A stretch of DNA of 64,000 bases from Pseudomonadota bacterium (GCA_023426545.1 JAFAAN010000139.1:56208-120207), one strand, 5' to 3'. Shown: positions 1 to 8,573, counted from the stretch's first letter. Notes: a model not told the origin generated them from the letters alone. Made by a program: numbers and translations.

Positions 1-3
1 GGG

Positions 4-930
4 TCACGCGGGCGGCGTGGCTACCCGCGCGAGCGCGTCTTCATAGGGCGGCGACAGGAAGACGGCGCCGGGCTCCTTGCGGAACCACGTCAACTGACGC
101 TTGGCATACCGGCGCGTCTCCTGCGCGGTGTCGTGGATGGCCGCGTCCTCGGTCATCCGGCCTTCCACGACGGCGCGCGCCTGCACATAGCCCACGCTGC
201 GCATGGGCGCAGCGTCCGCGTAGCCCCGCGCCAGCAACGTCCGCGTCTCCTCCACGAGCCCATGCGCGAACAACGCCCGCGTCCGCGCGTTGATGAGGCG
301 ATACAGCTCCTCCCGTGGCGGAGACAGGACGAAGAGCCGGAAGGGATACCGGTCCGGAGCGAAGGCGTGGGCCCGGCGGAACTCCGACGCGGGGACGCCC
401 GTCTGGGCGTGGATCTCCAACGCGCGGATGACACGCACCAGGTCCTGCGGAGGCAGCTTCGCCGCCGTCTCGGGATCCACCTCCGCCAGCTTCCGATGGA
501 CCGCCTCGCGTCCCTCTGTCGCCGCGAGCGCCTCCAGCGACTCCCGCAACGCGGGCAGCGCCCCGGGCGCCTCGAGCACTCCATGTAGAAGCACCCGCAG
601 GTAGAGCCCTGTGCCACCGACGACGAAGACGGGCCGGCCGCGCGCCGCAATCTCCAAGATGATGGCGTCCGCGCGCCGCTGATATTCGACGGCGGAGAAC
701 GGCTCCATCGGGTCCACGGCGGACACCAGATGGTGTGGGACGGCCGCCAGTTCCTCCGGGGACGGCTTCGCCGTCCCGATATCGAAATGCCGGTACACCT
801 GCTGCGAGTCCGCGCTGACAATCTCCCCGCCGGCCCGCTGGGCCAGCGCGATGGCCAGCGCCGTCTTGCCCGAGGCCGTGGGCCCGGCAATCACCGTCAA
901 CGCGGGCCGGGCCGCGCTTGCTTCACGCAT
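4..930 (-). CDS. miaA: tRNA dimethylallyltransferase MiaA
   Basis: Transfers a dimethylallyl group from DMAPP to N6 of A37 in tRNAs that read UNN codons. The N-terminus has the family P-loop GPTASGKT followed by SADSQQVYR, the substrate-binding DSxQxY region. The length of 308 residues is normal for the family and the C-terminal RRYAKRQLTWFR segment is typical. The ATG at 930 is chosen because GGAG lies about 9 nt upstream and the family starts just before the P-loop; an in-frame ATG at 975 would overlap the upstream kinase gene. It is the last gene of a minus-strand run behind the kinase gene, with a 41-nt gap, so it is probably co-transcribed with it. Confidence 0.96.
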   Translation of the reverse strand: MREASAARPALTVIAGPTASGKTALAIALAQRAGGEIVSADSQQVYRHFDIGTAKPSPEELAAVPHHLVSAVDPMEPFSAVEYQRRADAIILEIAARGRPVFVVGGTGLYLRVLLHGVLEAPGALPALRESLEALAATEGREAVHRKLAEVDPETAAKLPPQDLVRVIRALEIHAQTGVPASEFRRAHAFAPDRYPFRLFVLSPPREELYRLINARTRALFAHGLVEETRTLLARGYADAAPMRSVGYVQARAVVEGRMTEDAAIHDTAQETRRYAKRQLTWFRKEPGAVFLSPPYEDALARVATPPA

Positions 931-971
931 GGCCGCCCGCTCCAGCCCTTGCCTGGTACCTGCCCCACATC

Positions 972-1790
972 TCACGCATGCCCCAGCATTCCTTGCACGG
1001 CGGCGACCGCGGAGTCATCCCTCGCGAAGACGAGCCGCACGGGCGCAACCTCCGTCAGCATCCGCCCGGACGCGGCGAGCAGCCCGCCGCGGCCCGCCGG
1101 GGTCGCCTCGGGCAGCAGCGCATTCACCAGCAGCATCCGCCCCACGTCCCCAGCCGGATGCGGCTCCCATCGAGAGGTGGCATCCCAGGCCAGCGTCCCC
1201 ACGGCAGCCAGCCGGGCCTCCACGGGTCTGCCCACGTTCCAGGGGGTCCCAGCCACCCGCCACCCCATCCCCGGCTCGGGCCAGACGGCGACCAGCTCAT
1301 CGGATAGCAGCTCGCCTCCCGCCCCTGCCCAGAGCGCCCCGAGCGTGCTCTTCCCTGCCCCCGAGTGCCCGGTGAACAACGCGGCGCGGCCATGGTGCGC
1401 GACGGCCACCCCATGGACCAGCAGCCCGCCACGCCGCATGAGCGCCCGGGCGAGCATCACCTTCAGCACCGTCTCCACGGGGAAGCGCCCCTGTCCCACC
1501 ACCCGGGCCTCGCGACCGTCGTCGGAAAGCACCGCGTCATAGTCCTCACCCGCCAGCGTCAGCGCGCCGTCCGCCCGCCGCGAGGCGCGAGGCAGCGAGC
1601 GGAGCGAGGGCTCGGAGCGGAGGCCGGCGGGGGGCCCGGCGCTCAGCCGCGCCGCCTCCGCGCCGAAAGCGCCGCTGTGGACCACGAACCGGGAGAACAT
1701 GCGTCCGAGCGAGTCTCGCAAACCCGCCTCGGGAACTTCCACCACTGCCGACCATCCGGCGATGCGCAGGCAGAGACTGGCGCCCGTCAC
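972..1790 (-). CDS. HPr-kinase-like P-loop serine kinase of a peptide-modification locus
   Basis: Resembles the HprK/PEPCK-type kinase fold, not a sugar kinase. A Walker A motif FTGHSGAGKST is followed by LLSDELVAV (the acidic metal and base position) and GTPWNVG. HprK homologues outside phosphotransferase operons often sit next to PqqD-like proteins, and some phosphorylate lasso-type precursor peptides (PadeK is the known example). Here the gene lies 20 nt after a putative precursor peptide and in the same run as a PqqD protein. I infer that the precursor, or a cell-envelope partner, is its substrate. The start is uncertain: GTG at 1790 has GGGAG just upstream and avoids overlap; GTG at 1823 or ATG at 1847 would overlap the precursor gene. 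Length from 1790 is 272 residues. Confidence 0.72.
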   Translation of the reverse strand: MTGASLCLRIAGWSAVVEVPEAGLRDSLGRMFSRFVVHSGAFGAEAARLSAGPPAGLRSEPSLRSLPRASRRADGALTLAGEDYDAVLSDDGREARVVGQGRFPVETVLKVMLARALMRRGGLLVHGVAVAHHGRAALFTGHSGAGKSTLGALWAGAGGELLSDELVAVWPEPGMGWRVAGTPWNVGRPVEARLAAVGTLAWDATSRWEPHPAGDVGRMLLVNALLPEATPAGRGGLLAASGRMLTEVAPVRLVFARDDSAVAAVQGMLGHA

Positions 1791-1810
1791 CGGGGCTCCC
1801 GGCGAGAAGC

Positions 1811-1954
1811 TCAGGGGATGCACTCCGATTCGCCGGGGATGTGGCACTGGGAAATCTGCGCCAGCGCCACGAAGGGCTGCTCCCAGAGGATGGCCGGCGC
1901 CTCATAGGCCTGAGGCGCGGTGGGCAGAGGTGTCTGAGGGGAGTCCGAGGTCAT
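1811..1954 (-). CDS. putative RiPP-like precursor peptide (47 aa)
   Basis: A small gene between the beta-propeller gene and the HprK-like kinase gene. Seen: a Pro/Thr/Ser-rich N-terminus, then YEAPAILWEQPF at residues 17-28, then a short tail with two cysteines (C37, C45) ending CHIPGESECIP. The Y-x-x-P-x-(I/L)...F pattern resembles the leader segment that PqqD-like recognition elements bind in lasso-type precursors. Serine 43 lies between two glutamates near the C-terminus, a plausible kinase target. An in-frame ATG at 1987 overlaps the upstream stop as TGATG and would give 58 residues; neither start has a good ribosome binding site. No lasso cyclase or transglutaminase-like protease is in the window, so the product class is unknown. 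Confidence 0.6.
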   Translation of the reverse strand: MTSDSPQTPLPTAPQAYEAPAILWEQPFVALAQISQCHIPGESECIP

Positions 1955-1986
1955 GGGGTGCACGAGCGAAGTAGGAGGGACATCCA

Positions 1987-4900
1987 TCACGGGAACGGCA
2001 CAGGGAACGCGCAGATGCGGCCGTCCTCGGAACCCACGTGGAGGCGGCTCACGGTGTGGTCGACCGTGGGCGTACCGATTCGCTGCGCGCCGCCAATCGA
2101 GACCTGACGGGAGTCGGTGCCGTCCAGCAGTTCGAGCTGATGGACCTGGCCGTCGGAGCTGCCCACGTAGATCCGGGCCACCCCATCCCGGTTGAAGGAG
2201 AACGTGCCGGAGGGCGACGCGATGGGGGTGCTCCAGCGCAACACCGGCAGAGAGGCCGCGGGGCCCGTGACGTCGTAGAACGCGACCTGCCCGGCGGAGA
2301 GGCTGGCCACGAAGCCCGCGCCCTGGGGGCGCACGAAGCTGCTGAAGGCAGGGGTGTTCGGCTCTGGACGCGTGGTGACCGGCAGGCTCCACGCGAGCTG
2401 CAAGGTGGCCGCGTTGACGCCGTGGACGAGACCGTCGCTGTCCGTCACCAGGATGAGGTTGCTGTACGCGTTGCGCACCAGGCTCAGCTCCACATCCCCC
2501 ACCGGCAGTTCGGCGAGCTGCTCGCCCGTCAGGGTGTCCAGCACGCGCAGCGTGTTCACCGAACCGGCATTCGAGCGGGTGGCCACGAAGAGGCGGTTGG
2601 TCGCGTAGTCCACCACCATGCCCCCCGCGACCATGCCCAGGTTGCCCGGCTGGTAGCTCCACACCGCCGCGCCCGTGGCGGCATTCAGCGCCACCACGCG
2701 GTTCTGCGCCGCGCTCGCCAGCCGCGTGGCGAAGAAGACCAGGTCTCGATTGGGGTGCGCGGCCCGATACGCCGCGTTCGCGTAGTCGAAGAGCTGCGTG
2801 ACGGGGAAGGACTGGATGGTGCCAATGGGCTGCCCATCGTTGTCCCAACGCCACAGCACCGCGCCGCTCTCCGCGTGGAGCGCCGTAGCCACGCCGCCCT
2901 GGTCGCCCACCAGGATGTACTGCCCGGGCAGACCGTGCAGCGGCACTACCGGGAACCGGCTGCCGATGAGCCCCGCCAGGGGCCGCGGACGCCAGCGCTC
3001 CGCGCCATCCGCGGATGGATTCGTCACGTGGGTGAGGTTCGCCACCACGGAGTCGTTGAAGGCACTGAAGATGCCCACGCCCAGCTCGGTGATGGGCTGC
3101 TGCAGCGCGTTCAAGCCCACCGAGTAACACCACAGCGGCGCCGAGCCCACGCGGGCACGCGGCGTGGCCACCAGGGCCGCGGACGTGGGCTGGTTGCCCG
3201 CCGAGTACTGGCGTGAGTCATCCGTGTTGAAGACGCGGTAGTAGTACGTCGTCCCGTTCGTCACCGACGTATCGGTGAACGACCTCGCGGCGCCCGCCTC
3301 GTCCGCGAAGACGACCTGGGCATTGCCCAGCGTCGCCCCTTCCCCATAGCGCACGCCGTGCGTGGGCGCGAAGTTCGGGGGCGCTCCGGCCGCGCGCAGC
3401 ACCAGCACCCCGGCATGCACCGCCGGGTTATCCCAGTTGAGCGTCACGCTGCCGTCCCGGGCCACCGCAGTAAGCCGGGCCACCTCGGGCGCGAAGCCCG
3501 CCAGCAGCCGCATGGGTGCCTCGACGCGGATGGGCGGCCCGCCGTAGTCGGCGATGAGGTGGAAGCGGTGGCGGAACGTCGTCGCCGCCGACAGCGACGT
3601 CCCTGCGCCGAAGTCCGAATACACCACCGTGAACGAGCGCTCGCCGTTCACCGGGATGCCGGCGGAGGACGTCGACTCCCAGGTGATGCCGGTGGCGTTG
3701 TTCGACGCCAGCCGCCAGCCGGAAGGGGCCTCGCCCGTGCCGGAGATATTGAAGTAGTTGAGCGCAGGCCGCAGCAGCGTGACTTCGTGCAACGGCAGGG
3801 GCCCCCGGTTCTGGATGGTGTAGACGACCGGCTGCGCCGTGGCGTTGGCCCTCACCGCGTTGATGCTCATGCGCACGCGGTGCAGCACCACCTGTCCCCG
3901 CTCCGAGTCCACCAGGTCCGACGAAACGGCGGTGCCGTTGCGCGTGGCATCCACCCGACCTTGGAAGCGGTAATCCGCGAACCGCGCTCCCGACACCCGA
4001 TACGTCCAGACGAAGTGCGCAGAGGCGCCCGGATCCAGCCGGGGAATGCTCATGGGTGACGGACCGGACTCGAGCGTCGCGTCCGCCGAGCCCGCGAAGA
4101 CGGGCGCTCGCGGCGTCACGTTCAAGAAGGTCTCCGTCGAGGAGGGATTGGACACCGTGAGCCGGACGCGCACGGTGTCCCCGGAGAACGCATCCAGGGT
4201 GTCCACGTCCATGGCCACCGGGAGGTCGCCCACGTTGACCATCCGCGCCGCTGCCATCGGCGAAACGACGGAGCCCGAGCTGTTGGCGCCACGCGCCTGC
4301 ACCACCAGGGTGCCCGCGGCGGCGGTCCTCGCACGCGCGGCGAAGACGCCCGCGTTCCGGCTGGGGATGTTCAGCCGGAACGAGCCCGGCTCCTGGTCCA
4401 CCACCTGGAACGTGACCGCGCCCGCGCGCGTGGACAGCCCGTCGACGGTGCTGTTGTTCTGCGCCGCCCCGGTCCGGTTCTCCACCACCATCCGGGCATC
4501 GACGTCGCCGCCGATGCCCATGACGCTCGGTTGCACCTCCACCTGGGTGAACATGCCGACGCGGGACCAGGTCGATTCCGCGGCCGACACGGTCGTCGTG
4601 AAGTCGCCCCCCGCGCACGAGTCGCGCGCCACCGTGTTGCCCGAGACGAACCGCTCGTTGTTCTGGTCGGTGGTCGCCGTCGGCGGAATCATCCGGAGCA
4701 CGAACCGGGCCGTGTCGTCCTGCCCCAGCCCGTAGTCACCGCTCCCGTTGCAGGGGTCCAGGTTGTAGAAGGTGATCCACCGCAGGTCGGAGAAGTAGTC
4801 CACCGTCCAGCCCGGGGGCGCGATGGAGTCCAGCGGCACGTAGCCGGCGGGCAGCGCGAAGGTCACCTCGTTGATGCGCCGGAACAAGGGCGACCAGCTC

Positions 4901-5082
4901 AAGGTGTCATTGCGCACGTCGACGGTCAGCTCGGAGGCTTCGTCCATCACCACCCGGGCGCGGGACTCGCCAGCCTGGGGAATGGTGGTGATGACGAATC
5001 TTCGGGGAACCGACTGCGCGGCCCCGAGTGAGGGCGCCACGAGCGCGGCGATGGCGGCGAGGCGGGCGGAGAACAGACGCAT
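1987..5082 (-). CDS. secreted FN3/PQQ-like beta-propeller protein
   Basis: 1031 residues starting with a signal peptide (MRLFSARLAAIAALVAPSLG, cut near AAQ). The first half is built of Ig-like or CARDB-type repeats rich in Thr/Asn/Val. A fibronectin-III-like module follows (VTLNWDNPAVHAGVLVLR ... TYYYRVFN). The C-terminal third is a PQQ-like/WD-type propeller whose blades show the x-A-x-(T/S)-G-x-x-x-W signature, for example ALHAESGAVLWRW, VALNAATGAAVWSY and VNAATLQLAW. No enzyme active site is recognisable. It probably acts outside the cytoplasm as a binding scaffold. The start at 5082 is set by the signal peptide; the gene is 11 nt after the lipoprotein gene and its stop overlaps a possible start of the precursor gene. 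Its role in the peptide locus is inferred only from position. Confidence 0.8.
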   Translation of the reverse strand: MRLFSARLAAIAALVAPSLGAAQSVPRRFVITTIPQAGESRARVVMDEASELTVDVRNDTLSWSPLFRRINEVTFALPAGYVPLDSIAPPGWTVDYFSDLRWITFYNLDPCNGSGDYGLGQDDTARFVLRMIPPTATTDQNNERFVSGNTVARDSCAGGDFTTTVSAAESTWSRVGMFTQVEVQPSVMGIGGDVDARMVVENRTGAAQNNSTVDGLSTRAGAVTFQVVDQEPGSFRLNIPSRNAGVFAARARTAAAGTLVVQARGANSSGSVVSPMAAARMVNVGDLPVAMDVDTLDAFSGDTVRVRLTVSNPSSTETFLNVTPRAPVFAGSADATLESGPSPMSIPRLDPGASAHFVWTYRVSGARFADYRFQGRVDATRNGTAVSSDLVDSERGQVVLHRVRMSINAVRANATAQPVVYTIQNRGPLPLHEVTLLRPALNYFNISGTGEAPSGWRLASNNATGITWESTSSAGIPVNGERSFTVVYSDFGAGTSLSAATTFRHRFHLIADYGGPPIRVEAPMRLLAGFAPEVARLTAVARDGSVTLNWDNPAVHAGVLVLRAAGAPPNFAPTHGVRYGEGATLGNAQVVFADEAGAARSFTDTSVTNGTTYYYRVFNTDDSRQYSAGNQPTSAALVATPRARVGSAPLWCYSVGLNALQQPITELGVGIFSAFNDSVVANLTHVTNPSADGAERWRPRPLAGLIGSRFPVVPLHGLPGQYILVGDQGGVATALHAESGAVLWRWDNDGQPIGTIQSFPVTQLFDYANAAYRAAHPNRDLVFFATRLASAAQNRVVALNAATGAAVWSYQPGNLGMVAGGMVVDYATNRLFVATRSNAGSVNTLRVLDTLTGEQLAELPVGDVELSLVRNAYSNLILVTDSDGLVHGVNAATLQLAWSLPVTTRPEPNTPAFSSFVRPQGAGFVASLSAGQVAFYDVTGPAASLPVLRWSTPIASPSGTFSFNRDGVARIYVGSSDGQVHQLELLDGTDSRQVSIGGAQRIGTPTVDHTVSRLHVGSEDGRICAFPVPFP

Positions 5083-5093
5083 GGTCGAGTGCC

Positions 5094-5597
5094 TCACGGA
5101 GCCAGGGTGAAGGAAGCCGCCGTCAGGGGCTCCCCGTCGAGGAAGAAGCGCGCCTCCCACGTGCCGCTCATGCCGGCGGTGGCCACGGCCGTGCCGGCCA
5201 CGGGAAGGGAGAAGCGCACCGTGCGCGATTCATCCGCGCGGACATCCACCTGGGTGGCGCGCCGCTCGTACGGAAGGCCGGACGGCGGGACGAACTCCAC
5301 CGACACCTGGCGCCGTCCCCGGACGCCGCTCACCGTCAGGTCGACGTCCACCTGGGCCATCGACAGCAGGCCCCGGTTCCCCTCCTCCAAGCCAATGAAG
5401 GCGGCGCTGCCCTGGGGCACCACCGGGGCGGGCGGCGGCGTGGCCACGGAGTCCTCGTGCGGAGGCAACACGTCCGTGGGTGTCACCGGCTCCGTCCCCT
5501 GTCCAGGCGGCGCACGAACCGGCGCATAGGGCGCCACCCCCTCCGAGCACGAGGCCAGCAGCACCGACGCCGTCAACAACAAGAGGCGCACCCGCAT
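5094..5597 (-). CDS. lipoprotein of the peptide-modification locus
   Basis: 167 residues. A short signal peptide ends in LLASC, a good lipobox, so the mature protein is probably lipid-anchored. A Pro/Val-rich linker follows, then a beta-rich domain with RRQVSVEF and WEARFFLDGEP that reads like an Ig-like module. GGAGGAGG lies about 8 nt before the ATG at 5597, which fixes the start, and the ATG overlaps the stop of the PqqD-like gene as TGATG. It may partner the secreted propeller protein encoded next. I do not recognise a family. Confidence 0.75.
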   Translation of the reverse strand: MRVRLLLLTASVLLASCSEGVAPYAPVRAPPGQGTEPVTPTDVLPPHEDSVATPPPAPVVPQGSAAFIGLEEGNRGLLSMAQVDVDLTVSGVRGRRQVSVEFVPPSGLPYERRATQVDVRADESRTVRFSLPVAGTAVATAGMSGTWEARFFLDGEPLTAASFTLAP

Positions 5598-5893
5598 CAC
5601 CGAACCTCCTCCACCGCGTCGATGAGCCCCAGCCGGGCCAGCTCCGTCAGGAACAGGAGCGTGTCCGCGAGCACCTGCTCCACGTTCCACCCGTTCCGCT
5701 GGGCCACCTGCTCCACCACGGCCCGCGCGGTGCGCGTCCCGTCACAGAGCTTCCAGATTTCGATGGCCGTCCCGTTGAGGCCGCGGAGCGTGTTTCCCTC
5801 GGCGTCCAGGACGATGTAGTCCGAACCGAAGTGCTGGCCCGAAACGCCCTCGCGCCACCGCGGCGCATGGGCCGCGTCGAATCCGGTGCTCAT
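5597..5893 (-). CDS. PqqD family peptide-recognition protein
   Basis: 98 residues matching the PqqD/RRE pattern: LRGLNGTAIEIWKLCDGTRT (hydrophobic-LNG-x3-IW-x-L-x-DG-x-T), then a winged-helix-like stretch of alternating helices ending LTELARLGLID. PqqD-like proteins bind leader peptides and present them to modifying enzymes. The start ATG at 5893 overlaps the stop of the S26 peptidase gene by four bases (ATGA) and its own stop overlaps the lipoprotein start, so the three are translationally coupled. Its likely client in this locus is the 47-residue peptide carrying YEAPAIL. Confidence 0.88.
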   Translation of the reverse strand: MSTGFDAAHAPRWREGVSGQHFGSDYIVLDAEGNTLRGLNGTAIEIWKLCDGTRTARAVVEQVAQRNGWNVEQVLADTLLFLTELARLGLIDAVEEVR

Positions 5894-6297
5894 CGGGCAC
5901 CTCGCAGGCCGAGCAGCGTGGCCAGGCGCCACTTCACGGCCACCCGCACGCGCCCCAACCACCGGGGGCCGAGGTCCCACCCCGACTCCAGGACGACATC
6001 CCCACGGCGCACGCGGCGCACCCGCCCCAGCACCCGGGACGGGGGCAGCGGTGGATCCTCGCAGGCCGCGTTGTCCCCCTGGAGCGCCACCGTCCCGGCG
6101 TCCCACCGGCGCAGCCGGTGCAACACCAGGGCATGGTCGAACCGGGCCAGAAGCACATCCCCAGGCTGGGGCGCGCCCTCCAGCGGCTCGACTCCCGCGT
6201 GGTCACCCTTTCGCAACGACGGCCACATGCTGTCCCCCTGGACGGGGACCCAGCATGAGGCCGGGGGCACAACAGGAGCGGAAGTGTCGCGTGGCAT
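5890..6297 (-). CDS. S24/S26 family peptidase (signal-peptidase-like, Ser/His type)
   Basis: 135 residues. Box B is VQGDSMWPSLRKGD with the nucleophile in GDSM. The next conserved element reads ALVLHRLRR, and the last is GDNAACEDPPLPPSRVLGRV. A histidine followed by arginine where bacterial type I signal peptidases have their catalytic lysine is the arrangement of the S26B (archaeal/ER) type. No N-terminal membrane segment is obvious. It is the first gene of the peptide-modification run and may remove the leader of the precursor or act as a maturation protease; both roles are inference. The start at 6297 is the only ATG before the active-site box. Confidence 0.82.
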   Translation of the reverse strand: MPRDTSAPVVPPASCWVPVQGDSMWPSLRKGDHAGVEPLEGAPQPGDVLLARFDHALVLHRLRRWDAGTVALQGDNAACEDPPLPPSRVLGRVRRVRRGDVVLESGWDLGPRWLGRVRVAVKWRLATLLGLRGAR

Positions 6298-6417
6298 CGC
6301 AGGCCACTCTAGCCGACCCGGCCCGCCCCCTGCGAGTTCGCACCAGAAGAATACCCCAACGTTTATCAGGGGTTACGCGCTCGACTCATTTTCTCAGAGT
6401 TGAGAGGATCGCCCTGA

Positions 6418-7719
6418 TTACTGTTCTCCAGCCGACACTGTCGTCGGGTGAACACCCTGCTGGGCACGCACCACCCTGGCGACATCGTCGAGCGACACGG
6501 GGATGGGCTCGCCTCCGGCCATGGGCTTGAGCTTCGCCTGGCCGCTGGTGCGCTCCACCTCACCGAGTACCAGCGTGAAGTGGGCGTTGCTCTTGTCCGC
6601 GCGCTTCATCTGGCTCTTGAGGCTCCCACCGCGGGTGTCGAACTCCACGCGCAGGCCCTCGCCGCGAAGGCGGCTCGCCAGGACGAAGGCGGCATCATGC
6701 GAGCCCGCGTCCGCCACCGCCACGAAGACATCCGGGCGGACGGTGAACTGCTGGCCGCTCTCCTTCAGCAGCAGCACCAGCCGGTCCAGGCCACACGCGA
6801 AGCCCACCGCGGGCACGTCCGGCCCTCCCAGGCTCTTCACCAGCTTGTCGTACCGGCCGCCGCCGCCCACGGTGCTCGCGGTGCCCAGCGCGGGGTGCGC
6901 GGCGATGAACTCGAAGACGGTGCGCGTGTAGTAGTCCAGGCCGCGCACCATGCGCGGGTTCACCACGTACCGGATGCCCAGCGCCGTCAGCTTCCGCTGC
7001 ACGTCATCGAAGTGCGCGCGGCAGGGCTCGCACAGGGACTCCAGCACGTTGGGGCCAGCGGCGGCGATGGCCTGGCACTTCTCGTTCTTGCAGTCCAGGA
7101 CGCGCAGGGGGTTGTTCTCCATGCGCCGCTGGCAGTCGCCGCAGAACGACTCGCGGTGGGCCTGGAGGTACTCCACCAGCCTGGCGTGGTACGCCGGCCG
7201 GCACGCGTCGTCCCCCAACGAGTTGAGGTTGAGGGTGATGTCCTGGAGGCCCAGCCGCCCGAGGAACTGGACCACCATGTCCATCATCTCGACGTCCTGC
7301 GCGGCCTCCTTCGCGCCGTAGGCCTCCGCGCCGATTTGATAGAACTGGCGGTAGCGGCCCGTCTTCATCCGCTCATAGCGGAACATGGGCCCCATGTAGA
7401 ACCAGCGGGTCAGCGGCTCCTGGTTGCTGATGGAGTGCTCGATGTACGCGCGGGCCGCGGGCGCCGTGCCCTCGGGCCGCAGGGACAGGCTCCGGTCGCC
7501 CTTGTCCTTGAAGGTGTACATCTCCTTGCCGACGATGTCCGTCTCCTCGCCCACGCTGCGCACGAAGAGCGCCGTGTCCTCCACCATGGGCGTGCGGACC
7601 TCACCGTAGCCGAAGCGGCCGAACAGCTCGCGCGTCAGGCCCTCCACGTGCTGCCAGATCTCGATCTCCCCCGGGAGGAGATCGTTCATGCCCTTGACGC
7701 CAGCGACCTTCTGGCTCAC
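6418..7719 (-). CDS. hisS: histidine--tRNA ligase
   Basis: Class II aminoacyl-tRNA synthetase that charges tRNA-His. Seen in order: GMNDLLPGE at the N-terminus, motif 2 region MFRYERMKTGRYRQFYQIG, the histidine-specific MVRGLDYYTRTVFEF, GGGGRYDKLVKSLGG (motif 3 region) and VGFACGLDR, then an anticodon-binding domain. 433 residues is the normal size. The GTG at 7719 is chosen because it overlaps the psd stop as GTGA and GGAG lies about 8 nt upstream; the ATG ten codons later (MNDLLPG) is less likely. It is the last gene of a lipoprotein-psd-hisS run. Confidence 0.97.
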   Translation of the reverse strand: MSQKVAGVKGMNDLLPGEIEIWQHVEGLTRELFGRFGYGEVRTPMVEDTALFVRSVGEETDIVGKEMYTFKDKGDRSLSLRPEGTAPAARAYIEHSISNQEPLTRWFYMGPMFRYERMKTGRYRQFYQIGAEAYGAKEAAQDVEMMDMVVQFLGRLGLQDITLNLNSLGDDACRPAYHARLVEYLQAHRESFCGDCQRRMENNPLRVLDCKNEKCQAIAAAGPNVLESLCEPCRAHFDDVQRKLTALGIRYVVNPRMVRGLDYYTRTVFEFIAAHPALGTASTVGGGGRYDKLVKSLGGPDVPAVGFACGLDRLVLLLKESGQQFTVRPDVFVAVADAGSHDAAFVLASRLRGEGLRVEFDTRGGSLKSQMKRADKSNAHFTLVLGEVERTSGQAKLKPMAGGEPIPVSLDDVARVVRAQQGVHPTTVSAGEQ

Positions 7720-8558
7720 TTGAGGACTCCAATCCGCCTGCCCAGCCGCACCACCGCCTCCTCCTGGAGGCTGTCGTCCCAGACGACGCGGTTGGGCTCG
7801 AACAGCAGGATGACGGTGGAGCCCATCTCGAAGCGGCCCAGCTCGCCGCCCTTCTCCACCGGCATGGCCGTCTCGTAGGCGTGGACCTTCCCGGGCTGGC
7901 CGGTGTGAGTCACCACGTCGTCGTAGGCCGCCTTGATGCGCGACACGCAGGTGGCGCCGACCTTCACCACGGCGCACTTGCCCGCCACGGTGTCCAGGTA
8001 CGTCACCAGCCGCTCGTTGACGCAGAACAGGGACTGCTTGTTCTTCACCGACGCGGGGTTCACCGGCCAGAACTCGCCGGGGATGTACGCGTAGCCGGTG
8101 ATGGTGCCACCGAGCGGAGCGTGGATGCGGTGGTAGTCGCGCGGCGACAGGTAGATGGTCGTCCAGGCGCCGCCATGGAAGGGCTTCGCGGCCTCGGAGT
8201 CTCCCAGCAGCTCGTCCACCGTGTACTCGATGCCCTTGGCCTGGAGGCAGCGCCCGTGTTCGGAGTAGCCCACCTGGGACACCCGGCCATCCACGGGCGA
8301 GACGACCGCCTTCTCATCCGGGTCCACGGGGCGGAGGCCCGGCTTGAGGGCGCGGGTGAAGAACTGGGCGAAGGTCGGGTAGTGCTCGAAGGAGTGCTCG
8401 GCCTCCTCCATGTCCACGTTGTAGGCCTTGGCGAACGCGCGCATCGCGGCCTGGTGCATCGCTTCGGGCACGGGCAGGCGCGTGGCCATCCCCACCACGG
8501 TGGAGAGGGCGGACTTGGGCAACACCTGCATCAACTTCATGAAAGTCTGGTCGTTCAT
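7716..8558 (-). CDS. psd: phosphatidylserine decarboxylase proenzyme
   Basis: Converts phosphatidylserine to phosphatidylethanolamine at the inner membrane. The proenzyme cleaves itself at a Gly-Ser bond to make the pyruvoyl cofactor; here the site is MGSTVILLFEPN near the C-terminus. Other conserved parts are VSPVDGRV, FHGGAWTTIYLSPRDYHRIHAP with the catalytic histidine, and FCVNERLV. The length of 280 residues fits the bacterial enzyme. It lies 15 nt after a lipoprotein gene and overlaps hisS by four bases, so the three are one transcription unit. Confidence 0.97.
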   Translation of the reverse strand: MNDQTFMKLMQVLPKSALSTVVGMATRLPVPEAMHQAAMRAFAKAYNVDMEEAEHSFEHYPTFAQFFTRALKPGLRPVDPDEKAVVSPVDGRVSQVGYSEHGRCLQAKGIEYTVDELLGDSEAAKPFHGGAWTTIYLSPRDYHRIHAPLGGTITGYAYIPGEFWPVNPASVKNKQSLFCVNERLVTYLDTVAGKCAVVKVGATCVSRIKAAYDDVVTHTGQPGKVHAYETAMPVEKGGELGRFEMGSTVILLFEPNRVVWDDSLQEEAVVRLGRRIGVLK

Positions 8559-8573
8559 ATCGGCGAATCGTCT

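Noticed and set aside
1811..1987. Classical lasso peptide precursor
   Set aside because: The leader motif fits loosely, but no asparagine-synthetase-like cyclase or transglutaminase-like protease is encoded in the window, so the class is not claimed.
2038..3216. Long plus-strand frame inside the propeller gene
   Set aside because: Antisense to a clear signal-peptide and propeller protein; its Arg/His/Gly-rich sequence is typical of GC-rich shadow frames.
6365..6418. ATCAGGG/CCCTGAT inverted repeat after hisS as a terminator
   Set aside because: Arms are only 7 bp with a 40-nt loop and no T-run; it may be chance.
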